Program-made: the position numbers and the translations under genes
Notes under the pieces: generated by a model
What the model saw: only the letters and a program-made list of their open reading frames with translations
Databases searched by the model: none
What the model was told of the DNA's origin: nothing
Part shown: one piece after another, positions 52,632 through 61,636 of the stretch
How positions within the stretch are numbered: the stretch's first letter is position 1
Layout of the letters: every line of letters starts with the position of its first letter
NCBI RefSeq assembly: GCF_012849095.1
Contig: NZ_CP051680.1
Coordinates: forward strand, 3,560,501 to 3,624,500
Direction: 5' to 3'
Length of the DNA: 64,000 bases
DNA from: Cohnella herbarum
GTDB taxonomy: Bacteria > Bacillota > Bacilli > Paenibacillales > Paenibacillaceae

Positions 52632-54311
52632 CTAGCTTCTCACTGGCGGTTCGCGTTCAGGCGTATCCAGATCCGTCATCTCGTACTTGAATTCTTTAAG
52701 CGCGCCTCCGAAATGCTTATCCACGTTGCTTTGCAGATCGTTCAAGTAGTCGTCTACCGTGATTTTACCGGCAAAGTACTTCTGAATGGAACCCACCCAG
52801 TCCTGAACGGACGGTTGATAATCCCAAAGTCCGCGAGCCAAGTTATTCGCAGCGCTATAGAATCCTTCCGTGTTACCGATCGGCTCGAAGTTCGCGAAAG
52901 CTTTGGCCATATCTTCGGGTAACGTAATGTCCTTCAGAGCAGGCGATCCGGACAATGCCGCATCCGTACTCTTCTGGATCGCTTCCAGATAGACTCCGTA
53001 GCCTTCCGGGCTAGTTACGTACATCAAGAAGTCTGCGCCGATCTCGTTCTGCGTTGCGTCTTTGGATACGAGTCCGTAGAATCCGATAGGAATTTGAATC
53101 GTACGAGCCGGTGCCATAACTTCGGGACCTTCCATTGATGGCATATTGAAGAATCCGTATTCGAATGGTTTCACCGCGCCGCCATTGCCGTTCTTCTCGG
53201 CTTCGGCGAAATCTTTAGGAAGCTGCCAATAAGATGCGGGGCTTCCCATCATCGTAGCCGCTTTACCGCTTAAGAACAAATTGTAAGCCTGCTTCTCGTT
53301 AACGCCGAAGAATCCGTCAGGCGTAAAGCTGAACAACTTCTTCAGATTTTCCGCGTAAGCTTTCCATTGAGGATTGCCCGCAATCTTGTATGGGCCTTCT
53401 TTATCTTTAATCGCTTTCCATTGGCGAACCTTATTCTTCGTGACGTTACTATTGGAATCGTTGTATGGATTAGTCAGATCATACTTCCAATTATCGTCCA
53501 TCCCGGGAAGGAAGGAGTAGTCCTGTTCTTGCGAACGAGTAACATTAATGTAGTCGCGCAAATATTGGTCGGCGTAGATTCTGACGAGCCAGCCGGCCTG
53601 CCCGCTCCATACCGAAGTCGCATCTCCGGCAATCGCCAGCGGCGTTAAGCCTGCGGATTTGATCTTCTCGAACGCCGCGATCAACTCGTTAAATGTCTTC
53701 GGAGCTTCGGTTACGCCGACTTTCGCGAAGATTTCTTTATTGTATACCCATACGATCTGGACGGACTCGAAATTCAAAGTATAGTAGTGATCATTCGCGC
53801 CGACGGCATCCAGATTAACTCCCATCGCTTCGAGATCCAAGCTATCCTTCCAAGCTTTGCCCGTATAGGGATTCATCTTATCGAAAAGAGGATACATGTC
53901 GACGAACTTCTTGTCCTTCTGGAGGCCTTCCACTTCGTTGATCGTCGCCAGATCCACGTCGGGGGTTCCGGCGGCGAACTGGGCCGTCAGCCATTCTTTG
54001 TACCCTTGCGCGGGTTTATTGTCCACCGTTACTTTAACGCCGGGCTGTTTCTTCATGTAACCTTCGGCGACCGCGTTCCACAAAGATTGGGATTGATTGG
54101 AAAGCGAGATATTCAACGTTCCGGTTAATTGAGGAATCGAATCAGGGCTCGGTTCTGCGCTAGTAGTCGCAATAGGCGATTGCGACGATGGAGCCGGCGT
54201 GTCGGCAGGCGTGCTAGCCGAGTTGTTGCTGTTGTTGCCCGAGCAAGCGGACAACAAGGAGATGACAAGCGTTGAGCAAAGTAGCGTTTTTATCCAGGCT
54301 CTTCTTTTCAT
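52632..54311 (-). CDS. Sugar-binding lipoprotein of the rhamnoside transporter
   Basis: 559-residue solute-binding lipoprotein: signal peptide with lipobox ISLLSACSG, a Ser/Thr/Pro linker (30-60), then a two-lobe domain (LNISLSNQSQSLWNAVAEGY, PKTFNELIAAFEKIKSAGLT, LFLSGKAATMMGSPASYW). AAGGGGAA lies about seven bases before the ATG. First gene of the transporter operon; a cre-like site and a TATACTTT inverted repeat lie in the 90-base gap behind the GH78 gene, so the transporter probably has its own regulated promoter. Confidence 0.92.
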   Translation of the reverse strand: MKRRAWIKTLLCSTLVISLLSACSGNNSNNSASTPADTPAPSSQSPIATTSAEPSPDSIPQLTGTLNISLSNQSQSLWNAVAEGYMKKQPGVKVTVDNKPAQGYKEWLTAQFAAGTPDVDLATINEVEGLQKDKKFVDMYPLFDKMNPYTGKAWKDSLDLEAMGVNLDAVGANDHYYTLNFESVQIVWVYNKEIFAKVGVTEAPKTFNELIAAFEKIKSAGLTPLAIAGDATSVWSGQAGWLVRIYADQYLRDYINVTRSQEQDYSFLPGMDDNWKYDLTNPYNDSNSNVTKNKVRQWKAIKDKEGPYKIAGNPQWKAYAENLKKLFSFTPDGFFGVNEKQAYNLFLSGKAATMMGSPASYWQLPKDFAEAEKNGNGGAVKPFEYGFFNMPSMEGPEVMAPARTIQIPIGFYGLVSKDATQNEIGADFLMYVTSPEGYGVYLEAIQKSTDAALSGSPALKDITLPEDMAKAFANFEPIGNTEGFYSAANNLARGLWDYQPSVQDWVGSIQKYFAGKITVDDYLNDLQSNVDKHFGGALKEFKYEMTDLDTPEREPPVRS

Positions 54312-54340
54312 TCAACATTCCCCTTTGTTTGAATTTCCGT

Positions 54341-54391
54341 TCAAAGCGCTTTCAACTCTTACTTAATGTATACTTTACAAATCAAAGTATA
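54341..54391 (-). promoter_or_regulatory. cre-like site and operator-like repeat before the binding-protein gene
   Basis: TCAAAGCGCTTTCA (54341-54354) matches cre except at one position. TATACTTT (54369-54376), seven bases, AAAGTATA (54384-54391) is a perfect inverted repeat. The half-site TCAAAGTATAT also occurs upstream of the GH78 gene. The layout fits dual control by CcpA and the GntR/LacI-type regulator. Confidence 0.7.
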
Positions 54392-54401
54392 TATTAAGAA
54401 A

Positions 54402-56774
54402 TTAACTGACGCAACTATATTTTTGCCCGCGACTTTCGAACTTTCCGGATATTTTAGTATAACCCTCGTCTTCTATGGCTTCCAAGTCATTCAACGATGC
54501 CCCCGACCACTGTAAACTTTGCGGAATACGCGCCTCGAATTCGAATTTGCCATCCTCGGACAGAGTCCAAGAAGCCTCGATATTTCCGATCGGAGTCGGT
54601 ACGACCCCCTTAGCCCAAGTCAATTCCCCGACTGCCCGCGGGCGAAGATCCAACCTCCCTTCTCCAAGCCTGGATACGTCCACACCCAGAATCTCTCGCG
54701 TTAACAAATAAGTAGGAGAAGCCCCCCACCCATGCGAGAAGCTGACAGGAATGGCCGCTTGCATAAAGGTTGGCGTATGACCCATATAAGGACTAGGCAC
54801 GGTACAGCTAGGCAACGTAGGATCAAAGGTTTCCCACCAGGTCGTAGCCCCGCGATCCAGCATCGATCCCCAGAAATAGCGTATTTCCTCTACGGCCTCT
54901 TCGCTGAAAGGATAAGCAAATAACGTCTCCAGCAAGATGTGGTAGAAAAAAGCACCCTTGATCGGCGGAAGCTTCCTTACGAGATAAGAGTTTCTGATAA
55001 AATGCTCCGCTTCTTCCGCCTCCATGACCCCCGACCATATCGCAACGAAATTCGTCTGGGCCGTGACGCTGTCCGACAAGCCGTTATCCGTTAAGCTATC
55101 CGCGAAATGAATACCATCCGAAGTTCTCATAAGCTCCCTTATCGTAACGCGCAGGGCGTTTGCTTTAGCTTCGAAAGCCTTCGCCCTCTCCTTCTCTCCC
55201 ATTCGGGGTGCCAGCTCGGATAGAAATCTAAGGAATTTATAATAGTAACAAGAGATCGCGGTTACTTTATCGTTGCGTTCGATATCGTCCGACCAATCGA
55301 TGAAACACCACCAACCATCGCGATTCGCGTTGGCGAACAAGCCGTCCTCCGCTTCCTGCTTCTCGAACCATTCCGCTAACCTCATAATCGTTGGCCACAA
55401 TTCCGCAAGAAATTCCAGGTCTCCGCTATAATCCAAGTACTCTTTAACGCCGAAAAGCCAATGCGCGCAGAAATCCGGCAGCATAAAGGAATTGCGTTCG
55501 GGTCCCGTTCCCGGAATAGAACCGTCTTCGTTCTGAATTCGAGCGGATTGAAGCAGGCTTTTCCTTACTAGTCTCGCGTCTCCGAACGTTTGATAGACGA
55601 CCCGCGCCATCACTACCGCATCCGCAACCCATAAAGCCCCTTCGCGGTAAGGACAATCCTCGAAATGGTTCTGGCTGTTCACGATCGTCGTATATTTACC
55701 GACTTCCCATATCCGATTCAGCTTTTCGTCGCCGCACGAGAAGCTTCCGATGTCATCGAACGGATAATGAACGAATCGCGTTTCCAAACTTGATACGGTT
55801 ACAGGCACCGGCGTCGCTTGAACCGCTATCTTCAGATAACGAAACGCCCGTCTCCCGAATGTTTGGAGTACATTCTCGCCCTTCTTGAGGACGAAAGTAT
55901 CGGTTAACTCCAACTCCAACCCTTCACCATAGAACAAGTGAACGATACCGCCTTCGGGAGCATCGATCGACAACCCGGGGTACCCTACGACTTCTCTGTC
56001 GAAATCGTAAGTCATTTGCGGATAAGAACCGGGACTAGACGCATCAACGACCGCCCCTTCTCCATCCTTCCATGCGCCTTCCAACAAAGAATCGGCATTT
56101 CGGATCGTGCCTAAGTAGGCCTGCTCTCCTAACAGGGCTGTAGGCCGCACCCAGGATTCCTTCAATGCGGGAATCTCTCTTGCGAGAAGTCGCGGCCAAG
56201 GCGAGTCGGGCGCATTCGCCTCGGCGACGACCGACGCCGAACCCCAGCCCTGATCGTCGTATTCCGGTTGCTCCCATCCATCCTCTTGATGCGTCATGTA
56301 GATTTCCCGATAACCGCCCCACAGGTGCATCCGGATAGAATCGCTTCGATAGCGCGGAGAAATCCGGCACTTCCAATCGTCGCCGGTTGCGAGCGTCCGT
56401 TCCGGAAGTTCCGAATTCGCCTCCTGGTACAGATCAACCTGACAGAGCATGCCGCCAGGCCCTTGTCTTTGTCCCGTTACGATCATATCCGTCCCGAAAT
56501 TGTAAGCCGTTACGGCAATCGCGTTCGCCCCCAACCTGAGATAGGAGGTAACCTCGTAGCTATCGAAATATTGCGAGTCGTTATCGCAAGGGGACGGCCC
56601 TCTGCCTACCTCGATTCCGTTGACGTAAAGCTTGTATTCTTGATTCGCGGTTATTCGCACCAACGATCGTCCCGGGAGGTTGTCTAGCGAGAATGTTTTA
56701 CGAGCTTCAACATATTGGTTGTTGCCCCGATCCCGCTCCTGTATCCATATCCACTTCGCTGCCCACTTCTCCAT
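54402..56774 (-). CDS. GH78 alpha-L-rhamnosidase
   Basis: 790-residue cytoplasmic enzyme removing terminal alpha-L-rhamnose. N-terminal beta domains (about 1-330: WAAKWIWIQE, ITANQEYKLYVNGIEVGRGP, RMHLWGGYREIY), an (alpha/alpha)6 barrel (about 340-690) and a C-terminal beta domain. Family motifs are NSQNHFEDCPYREGALWVAD with the conserved acidic residues, the later NRDGWWCFIDWSDDI and ATTWWETFDP, and SFSHGWGASPTYLL near the end of the barrel. GGAGG is about ten bases before the ATG. Upstream lie the htpG terminator and two operator-like motifs; the transporter operon follows after 90 bases. No signal peptide, so it acts on imported oligosaccharides. Confidence 0.92.
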   Translation of the reverse strand: MEKWAAKWIWIQERDRGNNQYVEARKTFSLDNLPGRSLVRITANQEYKLYVNGIEVGRGPSPCDNDSQYFDSYEVTSYLRLGANAIAVTAYNFGTDMIVTGQRQGPGGMLCQVDLYQEANSELPERTLATGDDWKCRISPRYRSDSIRMHLWGGYREIYMTHQEDGWEQPEYDDQGWGSASVVAEANAPDSPWPRLLAREIPALKESWVRPTALLGEQAYLGTIRNADSLLEGAWKDGEGAVVDASSPGSYPQMTYDFDREVVGYPGLSIDAPEGGIVHLFYGEGLELELTDTFVLKKGENVLQTFGRRAFRYLKIAVQATPVPVTVSSLETRFVHYPFDDIGSFSCGDEKLNRIWEVGKYTTIVNSQNHFEDCPYREGALWVADAVVMARVVYQTFGDARLVRKSLLQSARIQNEDGSIPGTGPERNSFMLPDFCAHWLFGVKEYLDYSGDLEFLAELWPTIMRLAEWFEKQEAEDGLFANANRDGWWCFIDWSDDIERNDKVTAISCYYYKFLRFLSELAPRMGEKERAKAFEAKANALRVTIRELMRTSDGIHFADSLTDNGLSDSVTAQTNFVAIWSGVMEAEEAEHFIRNSYLVRKLPPIKGAFFYHILLETLFAYPFSEEAVEEIRYFWGSMLDRGATTWWETFDPTLPSCTVPSPYMGHTPTFMQAAIPVSFSHGWGASPTYLLTREILGVDVSRLGEGRLDLRPRAVGELTWAKGVVPTPIGNIEASWTLSEDGKFEFEARIPQSLQWSGASLNDLEAIEDEGYTKISGKFESRGQKYSCVS

Positions 56775-56820
56775 CGCTTTCGTACCTCCGGCATATTCTT
56801 AGATAAGTAATATAAGTCAT

Positions 56821-56855
56821 TTAGTATACTTAATATTACTTCAATATACTTTGAA
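56821..56855 (-). promoter_or_regulatory. Operator-like motifs upstream of the rhamnosidase gene
   Basis: AGTATACTT at 56823-56831 and AATATACTTTGA at 56843-56854 (minus strand TCAAAGTATATT). They share sequence with motifs at 49603-49612 and 54382-54391 and are here assigned to the GntR/LacI-type regulator by inference. Confidence 0.6.
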
Positions 56856-56863
56856 AGTCTACA

Positions 56864-56911
56864 TGCAAAAAAAGCCCAACCCCGGCAGCAATAGCGGGGT
56901 TGGGCTTTTTC
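56864..56911 (-). terminator. Strong terminator of htpG
   Basis: 13-bp perfect stem AAGCCCAACCCCG (56872-56884) with CGGGGTTGGGCTT (56895-56907), A-run on one side and T-run on the other, so both directions are possible. It lies 15 bases past the htpG stop. Confidence 0.95.
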
Positions 56912-56922
56912 GGCCTTAACGA

Positions 56923-58803
56923 TTACACCATAACTTTGCAAATATCGTTCGTGAATTCCACCGGATCTCCGATCGGCAATCCTTCGATCAGCAGCGCTTG
57001 ATTGTACAGCAAGCTCGTGTACAGGTTCAGCTTCTCCGCGTCGTTGCCGTGCGCGTCCTTCAGCGATTTGAACACCGCATGGTTCACGTTGATCTCGAGA
57101 ACCTTGTCGGCTTTCACGTTCGGGTTGTTCGGCATCGCGTTCAAGATTTTCTCCATCTCGATCGTAAGCTCGCCTTCGGTGGTCAAGCAGACCGGATGGC
57201 TCTTCAACCGCTTGGACGCCCGGACGCTCTTCACTTTATCGCCCAGGAAAGCCTTCATCGCCTCGAACAGCTCCTTGCTTTCGTTCGCTTCGGCTTCGGT
57301 TTCCTTGTCCTTCTCGTCCGCTTCGATGCCGAGGTCGCCGCTCGATACCGATTTGAACTCCTTGTCCTTATAACTTGAGATAATCTTAATCGCGAATTCG
57401 TCGATGTCGTCGGTCAAGTAGAGGATTTCGAACCCTTTGTCCGCCACGAGCTCGGTCTGCGGAAGCTTCTCGATCCGTTCTTTCGACTCCCCGGTCGCGT
57501 AATAGATGTATTTCTGCTCTTCGGTCATCCGCGACACGTATTCGTCCAGCGTAACGACCTTCTTCTCTTTGGAGGAGTAGAACATCAGCAGATCTTGAAG
57601 CACGTCCTTGTGCATGCCGTAATCGTTATACACGCCGAATTTCAGTTGGCGACCGAAGCTCTCGTAGAATTTCTCGTATTTCTCGCGCTCGTCTTTAAGC
57701 AAGCTTTGCAATTGGCTCTTGATCTTGCTCTGGATGTTCTTCGCGATTTGTTTAAGCTGACGGTCATGCTGCAGCATCTCCCTGGAGATGTTCAAGGAAA
57801 GATCCTCGGAATCGACCATCCCTTTCACGAAACCGAAATAATCCGGAAGCAGGTCGGCGCACTTGTCCATGATCAACACGCCGTTCGAATACAGCTCGAG
57901 CCCCTTCTCGAATTCCTTCGTGTAATAATCGAAAGGCGTGCTTTCCGGAATGTACAGAATCGCTTGGTAACGAACCGCTCCGTCCACGCTCAGATGAATG
58001 TGCTTCAGCGGCTTGTCGAAGCCGTAACGCTTCTCCGCGTAGAAGTTTTCGTAATCCGCGTCCGTCAGCTCGCTCTTGTTCTTGCGCCAGATCGGCACCA
58101 TGCTGTTGACGGTTTGCTCTTCCACGTACTCCTCGAACTCGTTGTCTTCGCCTTCCTTGGGCCGGCTGCCCGAAATATCCATCTTGATCGGATAACGGAT
58201 AAAGTCGGAATACTTCTTGATGATCGCCTTAAGCCGGTATTGCTCCAGAAATTCGTCGTATTGATCGTCTTCCGTGTTCGGCTTGATCTTCAGCACGATT
58301 TCGGTACCTACGGTTGCCTTCTCTGCCGCTTCGATCGTATAGCCTTCAGCGCCCGTGGATTCCCACTTGTAAGCCTCTTCGCTGCCTACCGCTCTGCTCG
58401 TTACGGTTACGACGTCCGCCACCATGAAGGCCGAATAGAAGCCGACGCCGAACTGTCCGATAATGTTATGGCCGTCCTGCGCTTCGTTCTCCTTCTTGAA
58501 CGCCAGCGAACCGCTCTTCGCGATGATGCCCAGGTTGTTCTCCAGGTCTTCCTTGGTCATTCCGATACCCGTATCGGATATCGTCAGCGTTCTGTTTGCC
58601 TTATCCGCGGTCACTTTAATGTAATAATCTTCTTTGTTGAATACCAGTTGCTCGTCGGTTAACGCTCTGTAATAGATTTTATCTACCGCGTCGCTAGCGT
58701 TAGAGATTAGCTCCCTTAAGAAGATCTCGCGTTGGGTGTAGATGGAGTTAATCATCATCTCCAGCAGACGTTTGGATTCCGCTTTAAACTGTTTCTTGGC
58801 CAT
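56923..58803 (-). CDS. htpG: HtpG, Hsp90-family chaperone
   Basis: 626-residue cytosolic ATP-dependent chaperone, full length for the family. N-terminal GHKL ATPase domain with [42 protein letters not shown]; middle domain with [15 protein letters not shown]-terminal dimerisation domain. Start codon ATG, with AGGAG about ten bases upstream. Its upstream region contains a sigma-A-type promoter and a CIRCE element, so heat-induced control by HrcA is predicted. Ends before a strong terminator; monocistronic. Confidence 0.97.
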   Translation of the reverse strand: MAKKQFKAESKRLLEMMINSIYTQREIFLRELISNASDAVDKIYYRALTDEQLVFNKEDYYIKVTADKANRTLTISDTGIGMTKEDLENNLGIIAKSGSLAFKKENEAQDGHNIIGQFGVGFYSAFMVADVVTVTSRAVGSEEAYKWESTGAEGYTIEAAEKATVGTEIVLKIKPNTEDDQYDEFLEQYRLKAIIKKYSDFIRYPIKMDISGSRPKEGEDNEFEEYVEEQTVNSMVPIWRKNKSELTDADYENFYAEKRYGFDKPLKHIHLSVDGAVRYQAILYIPESTPFDYYTKEFEKGLELYSNGVLIMDKCADLLPDYFGFVKGMVDSEDLSLNISREMLQHDRQLKQIAKNIQSKIKSQLQSLLKDEREKYEKFYESFGRQLKFGVYNDYGMHKDVLQDLLMFYSSKEKKVVTLDEYVSRMTEEQKYIYYATGESKERIEKLPQTELVADKGFEILYLTDDIDEFAIKIISSYKDKEFKSVSSGDLGIEADEKDKETEAEANESKELFEAMKAFLGDKVKSVRASKRLKSHPVCLTTEGELTIEMEKILNAMPNNPNVKADKVLEINVNHAVFKSLKDAHGNDAEKLNLYTSLLYNQALLIEGLPIGDPVEFTNDICKVMV

Positions 58804-58857
58804 GAAAATAGATCTCCTCTCGGTATATCGAACATTATGGATGTAAGAACGCCTTCG

Positions 58858-58920
58858 TTAGCACTCTGATCAAACGAGTGCCAATACTTATTTTTTATCA
58901 CTACTCGATTTTAATGTCAA
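58858..58920 (-). promoter_or_regulatory. htpG promoter with CIRCE element
   Basis: On the minus strand TTGACA (58915-58920), 17-base spacer, TAAAAA (58892-58897). Just downstream lies TTAGCACTC-N9-GAGTGCCAA (58858-58884), matching the HrcA operator CIRCE (TTAGCACTC-N9-GAGTGCTAA) with one mismatch. Position over the start site fits repression. Confidence 0.92.
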
Positions 58921-58994
58921 TATCGGATTGCGCCAGGCAATGGTAAATCGTATTAGAATTTCATCCGGACGTTATTTTGACGAAAACGGATGTA

Positions 58995-59135
58995 TTAAGG
59001 TAAACGGAACTGGAACCCTCTATTTATGCTCACGCGGCGTGTTTTCGTTGGAAAACACTTAAATAAGAGCGCCTATTTCCGCTAGATTTCGAAAAGTGTC
59101 TTTTTAAGCAAAATAAGGGCTGTGGGCTCCGTTTA
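58995..59135. repeat. Degenerate 50-53-bp repeat units (family F)
   Basis: Weak tandem similarity: CTATTTA at 59020 and CTATTTC at 59073 (53 apart), AAATAAG at 59061 and 59111 (50 apart), GAAAACACTT and GAAAAGTGTC. Two to three diverged units, spacing close to the 51 bp of the other arrays. Lies between the divergent htpG promoter and the yjcZ-like gene; otherwise no gene in 58921-59280. Confidence 0.55.
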
Positions 59136-59298
59136 GACTGTAACTAACGTAATAAAATGATGGTTCTAGCCCACCGATTGAAATTCGCGTGTGCGGGTGC
59201 GGATTCTTGCCCAATCTGTGCGAATGTACTGCCAGTGCATTCGACCATACATATACTGTCATCGTAAAACAACTTTCGGAAACAGGTGGTGAGTCCAA

Positions 59299-59430
59299 AT
59301 GGGTTACCCTGTTGCTGGGGCAGGATACGATGGTTGCGCTAAACCTTATGGCGGCGGAGTGCAAGCCGCTGCGTTCGTGCTCGTACTCTTCATTCTGCTG
59401 GTCATCATCTTGAAAGCCGGTTATTGCTAA
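59299..59430 (+). CDS. YjcZ-family small sporulation-type membrane peptide
   Basis: 43-residue peptide: a Gly/Tyr-rich N-terminal part (MGYPVAGAGYDGCAKPYGGG) followed by one hydrophobic helix (AAAFVLVLFILLVIILKAG) ending in YC. This is the pattern of the YjcZ/SscA family of short peptides in spore-forming Bacillales. AGGTGG lies about nine bases before the ATG, and a terminator follows, so it is its own transcription unit. Too short for ordinary gene calling; the opposite strand carries a misleading longer open frame. Role in the spore is inferred from the family. Confidence 0.88.
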   Translation: MGYPVAGAGYDGCAKPYGGGVQAAAFVLVLFILLVIILKAGYC

Positions 59431-59446
59431 TCCGGATGATTCGATA

Positions 59447-59477
59447 AACCCGCGACTCTTCGGAGCTGCGGGTTTTT
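59447..59477 (+). terminator. Terminator of the yjcZ-like gene
   Basis: AACCCGCGACTC..GGAGCTGCGGGTTTTT: five to six GC pairs (CCCGC/GCGGG) extended by CTC/GAG-type pairing and followed by five T residues, 16 bases past the stop. Confidence 0.82.
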
Positions 59478-59594
59478 CTCTATTGCGGATTAAATCGAGC
59501 AATCGTTCATTATAGGAATATTTATCTATAAATGCGGAAAAATACCGGGTAGTTGAAATCGAGCATTTAGTTATGCAACTAGGAGGACTATAAA

Positions 59595-61169
59595 GTGACA
59601 GTAGATCCATCGAACCCGGATACGTTAACCAATCGGCAAGGCCACCCCGTTACGAACAATCAAAACATGAGAACCGTTGGCAATCGCGGTCCGGCGACGT
59701 TAGAAAATTACGATTTCATCGAGAAAATCAGCCATTTCGATCGCGAGCGCATTCCCGAACGCGTCGTACACGCCCGTGGCGCGGGTGCACACGGTTATTT
59801 CGAAACTTACGGAACGGCTGGCAACGATCCGGTATCCAAGTATACCCGAGCGAAGATTTTTCAGGATAAAGGAAAGCAGACGCCCGTGTTCGTTCGATTC
59901 TCGTCCGTTATCCACGGCGGCCATTCCCCCGAGACGCTTCGCGACCCCCGCGGATTTGCCGTTAAATTCTATACGGAGGACGGCAACTGGGACTTGGTCG
60001 GCAACAACCTGAAAATCTTCTTTATCCGCGACGCGATCAAATTTCCCGATATGGTTCACGCCTTCAAACCGGATCCCGTGACGAACATTCAAGACGGGGA
60101 ACGATTTTTCGACTTCTGCTCCAATTCCCCCGAATCGTTCCATATGGTCACTTTCTTATATTCTCCTTGGGGCATTCCGGCCAACTATCGGATGATGCAG
60201 GGTTCCGGCGTGAATACGTACAAATGGGTGAACCAATCCGGCGAAGCCGTTCTCGTCAAATATCATTGGGAGCCGAAACAAGGCATTAAGAATTTGACGC
60301 AGAAAGAAGCCGGAGAAATTCAGGCGAGTAATTTCAACCATGCGACGCAGGATCTGTATCAGGCGATCGAGCGAGGCGATTACCCGGAGTGGGAGCTGTT
60401 GGTCCAGCTCATGAGCGACGACGAGCATCCGGAATTGGATTTCGATCCGCTGGACGACACTAAACTATGGCCGGAAGATCAATTTCCATGGCTGCCCGTC
60501 GGTAAAATGGTGCTGAACAGAAATCCCGAGGATTATTTCACCGAGGTAGAGCAAGCGGCGTTCGGAACCGGCGTCTTGGTCGACGGGCTTGATTTCTCGG
60601 ACGACAAAATGCTTCAGGGTCGGACGTTCTCCTATTCCGACACGCAGCGTCACCGGGTGGGAGCCAACTATTTGCAACTGCCGATTAACGCTCCGAAGAA
60701 GCACGTAGCAACGAATCAAAGCGGCGGGCAAATGCAGTATCGGCTCGATCGCGCGCCGGGGCAAAATCCGCACATCAACTATGAACCGTCCACGTTAGGC
60801 GGATTACGCGAAGCCGAACGATCCGGCACAGAATATACGCCCCTTATCGAGGGTAAGCTCGTACGGGAGACGATAGAACGTCACAACAATACGAAACAAG
60901 CTGGCGATACCTACCGTAAATTCGAGGAATGGGAAAGAGCGGAGCTCATTTCCAATCTCGTAGGCGATCTCGCTCCGAGCGATAAGCGCATCCAGGATAA
61001 GATGATCGCGCTAGCGGAAGAAGCGGACGAGGAATACGGACGTCGCCTCCGGGACGGGTTGGCTCATGCTTTCCAGGGCGGATCCAGCCAGAAGCCGCTT
61101 GGCAACAAAGACGGCGACAAAGCGCCCGAGCAAGCCGTACGAAAAGGCCACGAAGCCGAGCCTTATTAA
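59595..61169 (+). CDS. katA: Catalase, clade 3 monofunctional heme type
   Basis: 524-residue cytosolic catalase converting hydrogen peroxide to water and oxygen. Catalytic His59 in [16 protein letters not shown], Asn in [12 protein letters not shown], heme-ligand Tyr347 in [14 protein letters not shown]. The start is a GTG seven bases after AGGAGGA. The C-terminal extension beyond residue 480 is Lys/Asp-rich. Upstream an inverted TTATAG-N10-CTATAA (59510-59531) lies where an operator could be, but it is not a clear PerR box. Monocistronic. Confidence 0.96.
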   Translation: MTVDPSNPDTLTNRQGHPVTNNQNMRTVGNRGPATLENYDFIEKISHFDRERIPERVVHARGAGAHGYFETYGTAGNDPVSKYTRAKIFQDKGKQTPVFVRFSSVIHGGHSPETLRDPRGFAVKFYTEDGNWDLVGNNLKIFFIRDAIKFPDMVHAFKPDPVTNIQDGERFFDFCSNSPESFHMVTFLYSPWGIPANYRMMQGSGVNTYKWVNQSGEAVLVKYHWEPKQGIKNLTQKEAGEIQASNFNHATQDLYQAIERGDYPEWELLVQLMSDDEHPELDFDPLDDTKLWPEDQFPWLPVGKMVLNRNPEDYFTEVEQAAFGTGVLVDGLDFSDDKMLQGRTFSYSDTQRHRVGANYLQLPINAPKKHVATNQSGGQMQYRLDRAPGQNPHINYEPSTLGGLREAERSGTEYTPLIEGKLVRETIERHNNTKQAGDTYRKFEEWERAELISNLVGDLAPSDKRIQDKMIALAEEADEEYGRRLRDGLAHAFQGGSSQKPLGNKDGDKAPEQAVRKGHEAEPY

Positions 61170-61181
61170 GGTTAGGGAAAT

Positions 61182-61212
61182 GGGTGGAGCAGGCATGACT
61201 CCTGTTCCACCC
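61182..61212 (+). terminator. 3' hairpin after catalase
   Basis: GGGTGGAGCAGG (61182-61193) pairs with CCTGTTCCACCC (61201-61212) with one G-U pair, seven-base loop. No T-run follows, so it may be an mRNA-end hairpin rather than a standard terminator. Confidence 0.6.
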
Positions 61213-61339
61213 GAGCCTCAAGGATTACATGATGTAAATAACGTTGACACTTCGTTACTGCTTAAGGTGGTATTAACCTGTATGATTCTGCAATCGTTCG
61301 AAGTCTCATGATTTTACACATCTGAAACTCCGAGAGTAA

Positions 61340-61545
61340 CCAACTTAACGGAACGCTGTTCCTTTATCTGGATTGCAATACCGGTACGATTGTTTAATAC
61401 CGGATCTGAGGTCCGTTAAATCTTATGAAATCGCGATAATGTCGAGTTTTTGTAAGAATAAAGGAACTGATTTCCGTTATGATGTGCAAATTTAGACGGA
61501 CAAGTGCGATAACGGAACTGTTTTCCGTTATCAGATATCGACTAT
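61340..61545. repeat. Palindromic repeat units, about 51-bp spacing (family G)
   Basis: GGAAC/GGATC cores at 61350, 61402, 61463 and 61514 (steps 52, 61, 51). The last unit is a perfect hairpin ATAACGGAA-CTGTT-TTCCGTTAT (61509-61531); the third has one mismatch; the first keeps GGAAC/GTTCC and the second CGGA/TCCG. Lies between convergent katA and the response-regulator gene. Apart from this and the hairpin at 61182, nothing is seen in 61170-61636. Confidence 0.72.
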
Positions 61546-61636
61546 GTCGCGGCGCGACGAGAAAAAAAGCTTACAACGCTCGCTAGTATGTCATCACCGG
61601 CGTTTCGAAAACATTACCTAAGAGGTAACGTCTATC

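Noticed and set aside
59510..59531. PerR operator before catalase
   Set aside because: TTATAG-N10-CTATAA is an inverted repeat but does not match the TTATAAT-N-ATTATAA PerR box well enough.
59104..59610. 168-residue minus-strand frame
   Set aside because: Lies antisense to the YjcZ-type gene and its terminator; composition and lack of motifs mark it as a shadow.
61557..61592. Terminator of the BTAD response regulator
   Set aside because: A T-run is present on the minus strand but only a three-base stem precedes it.
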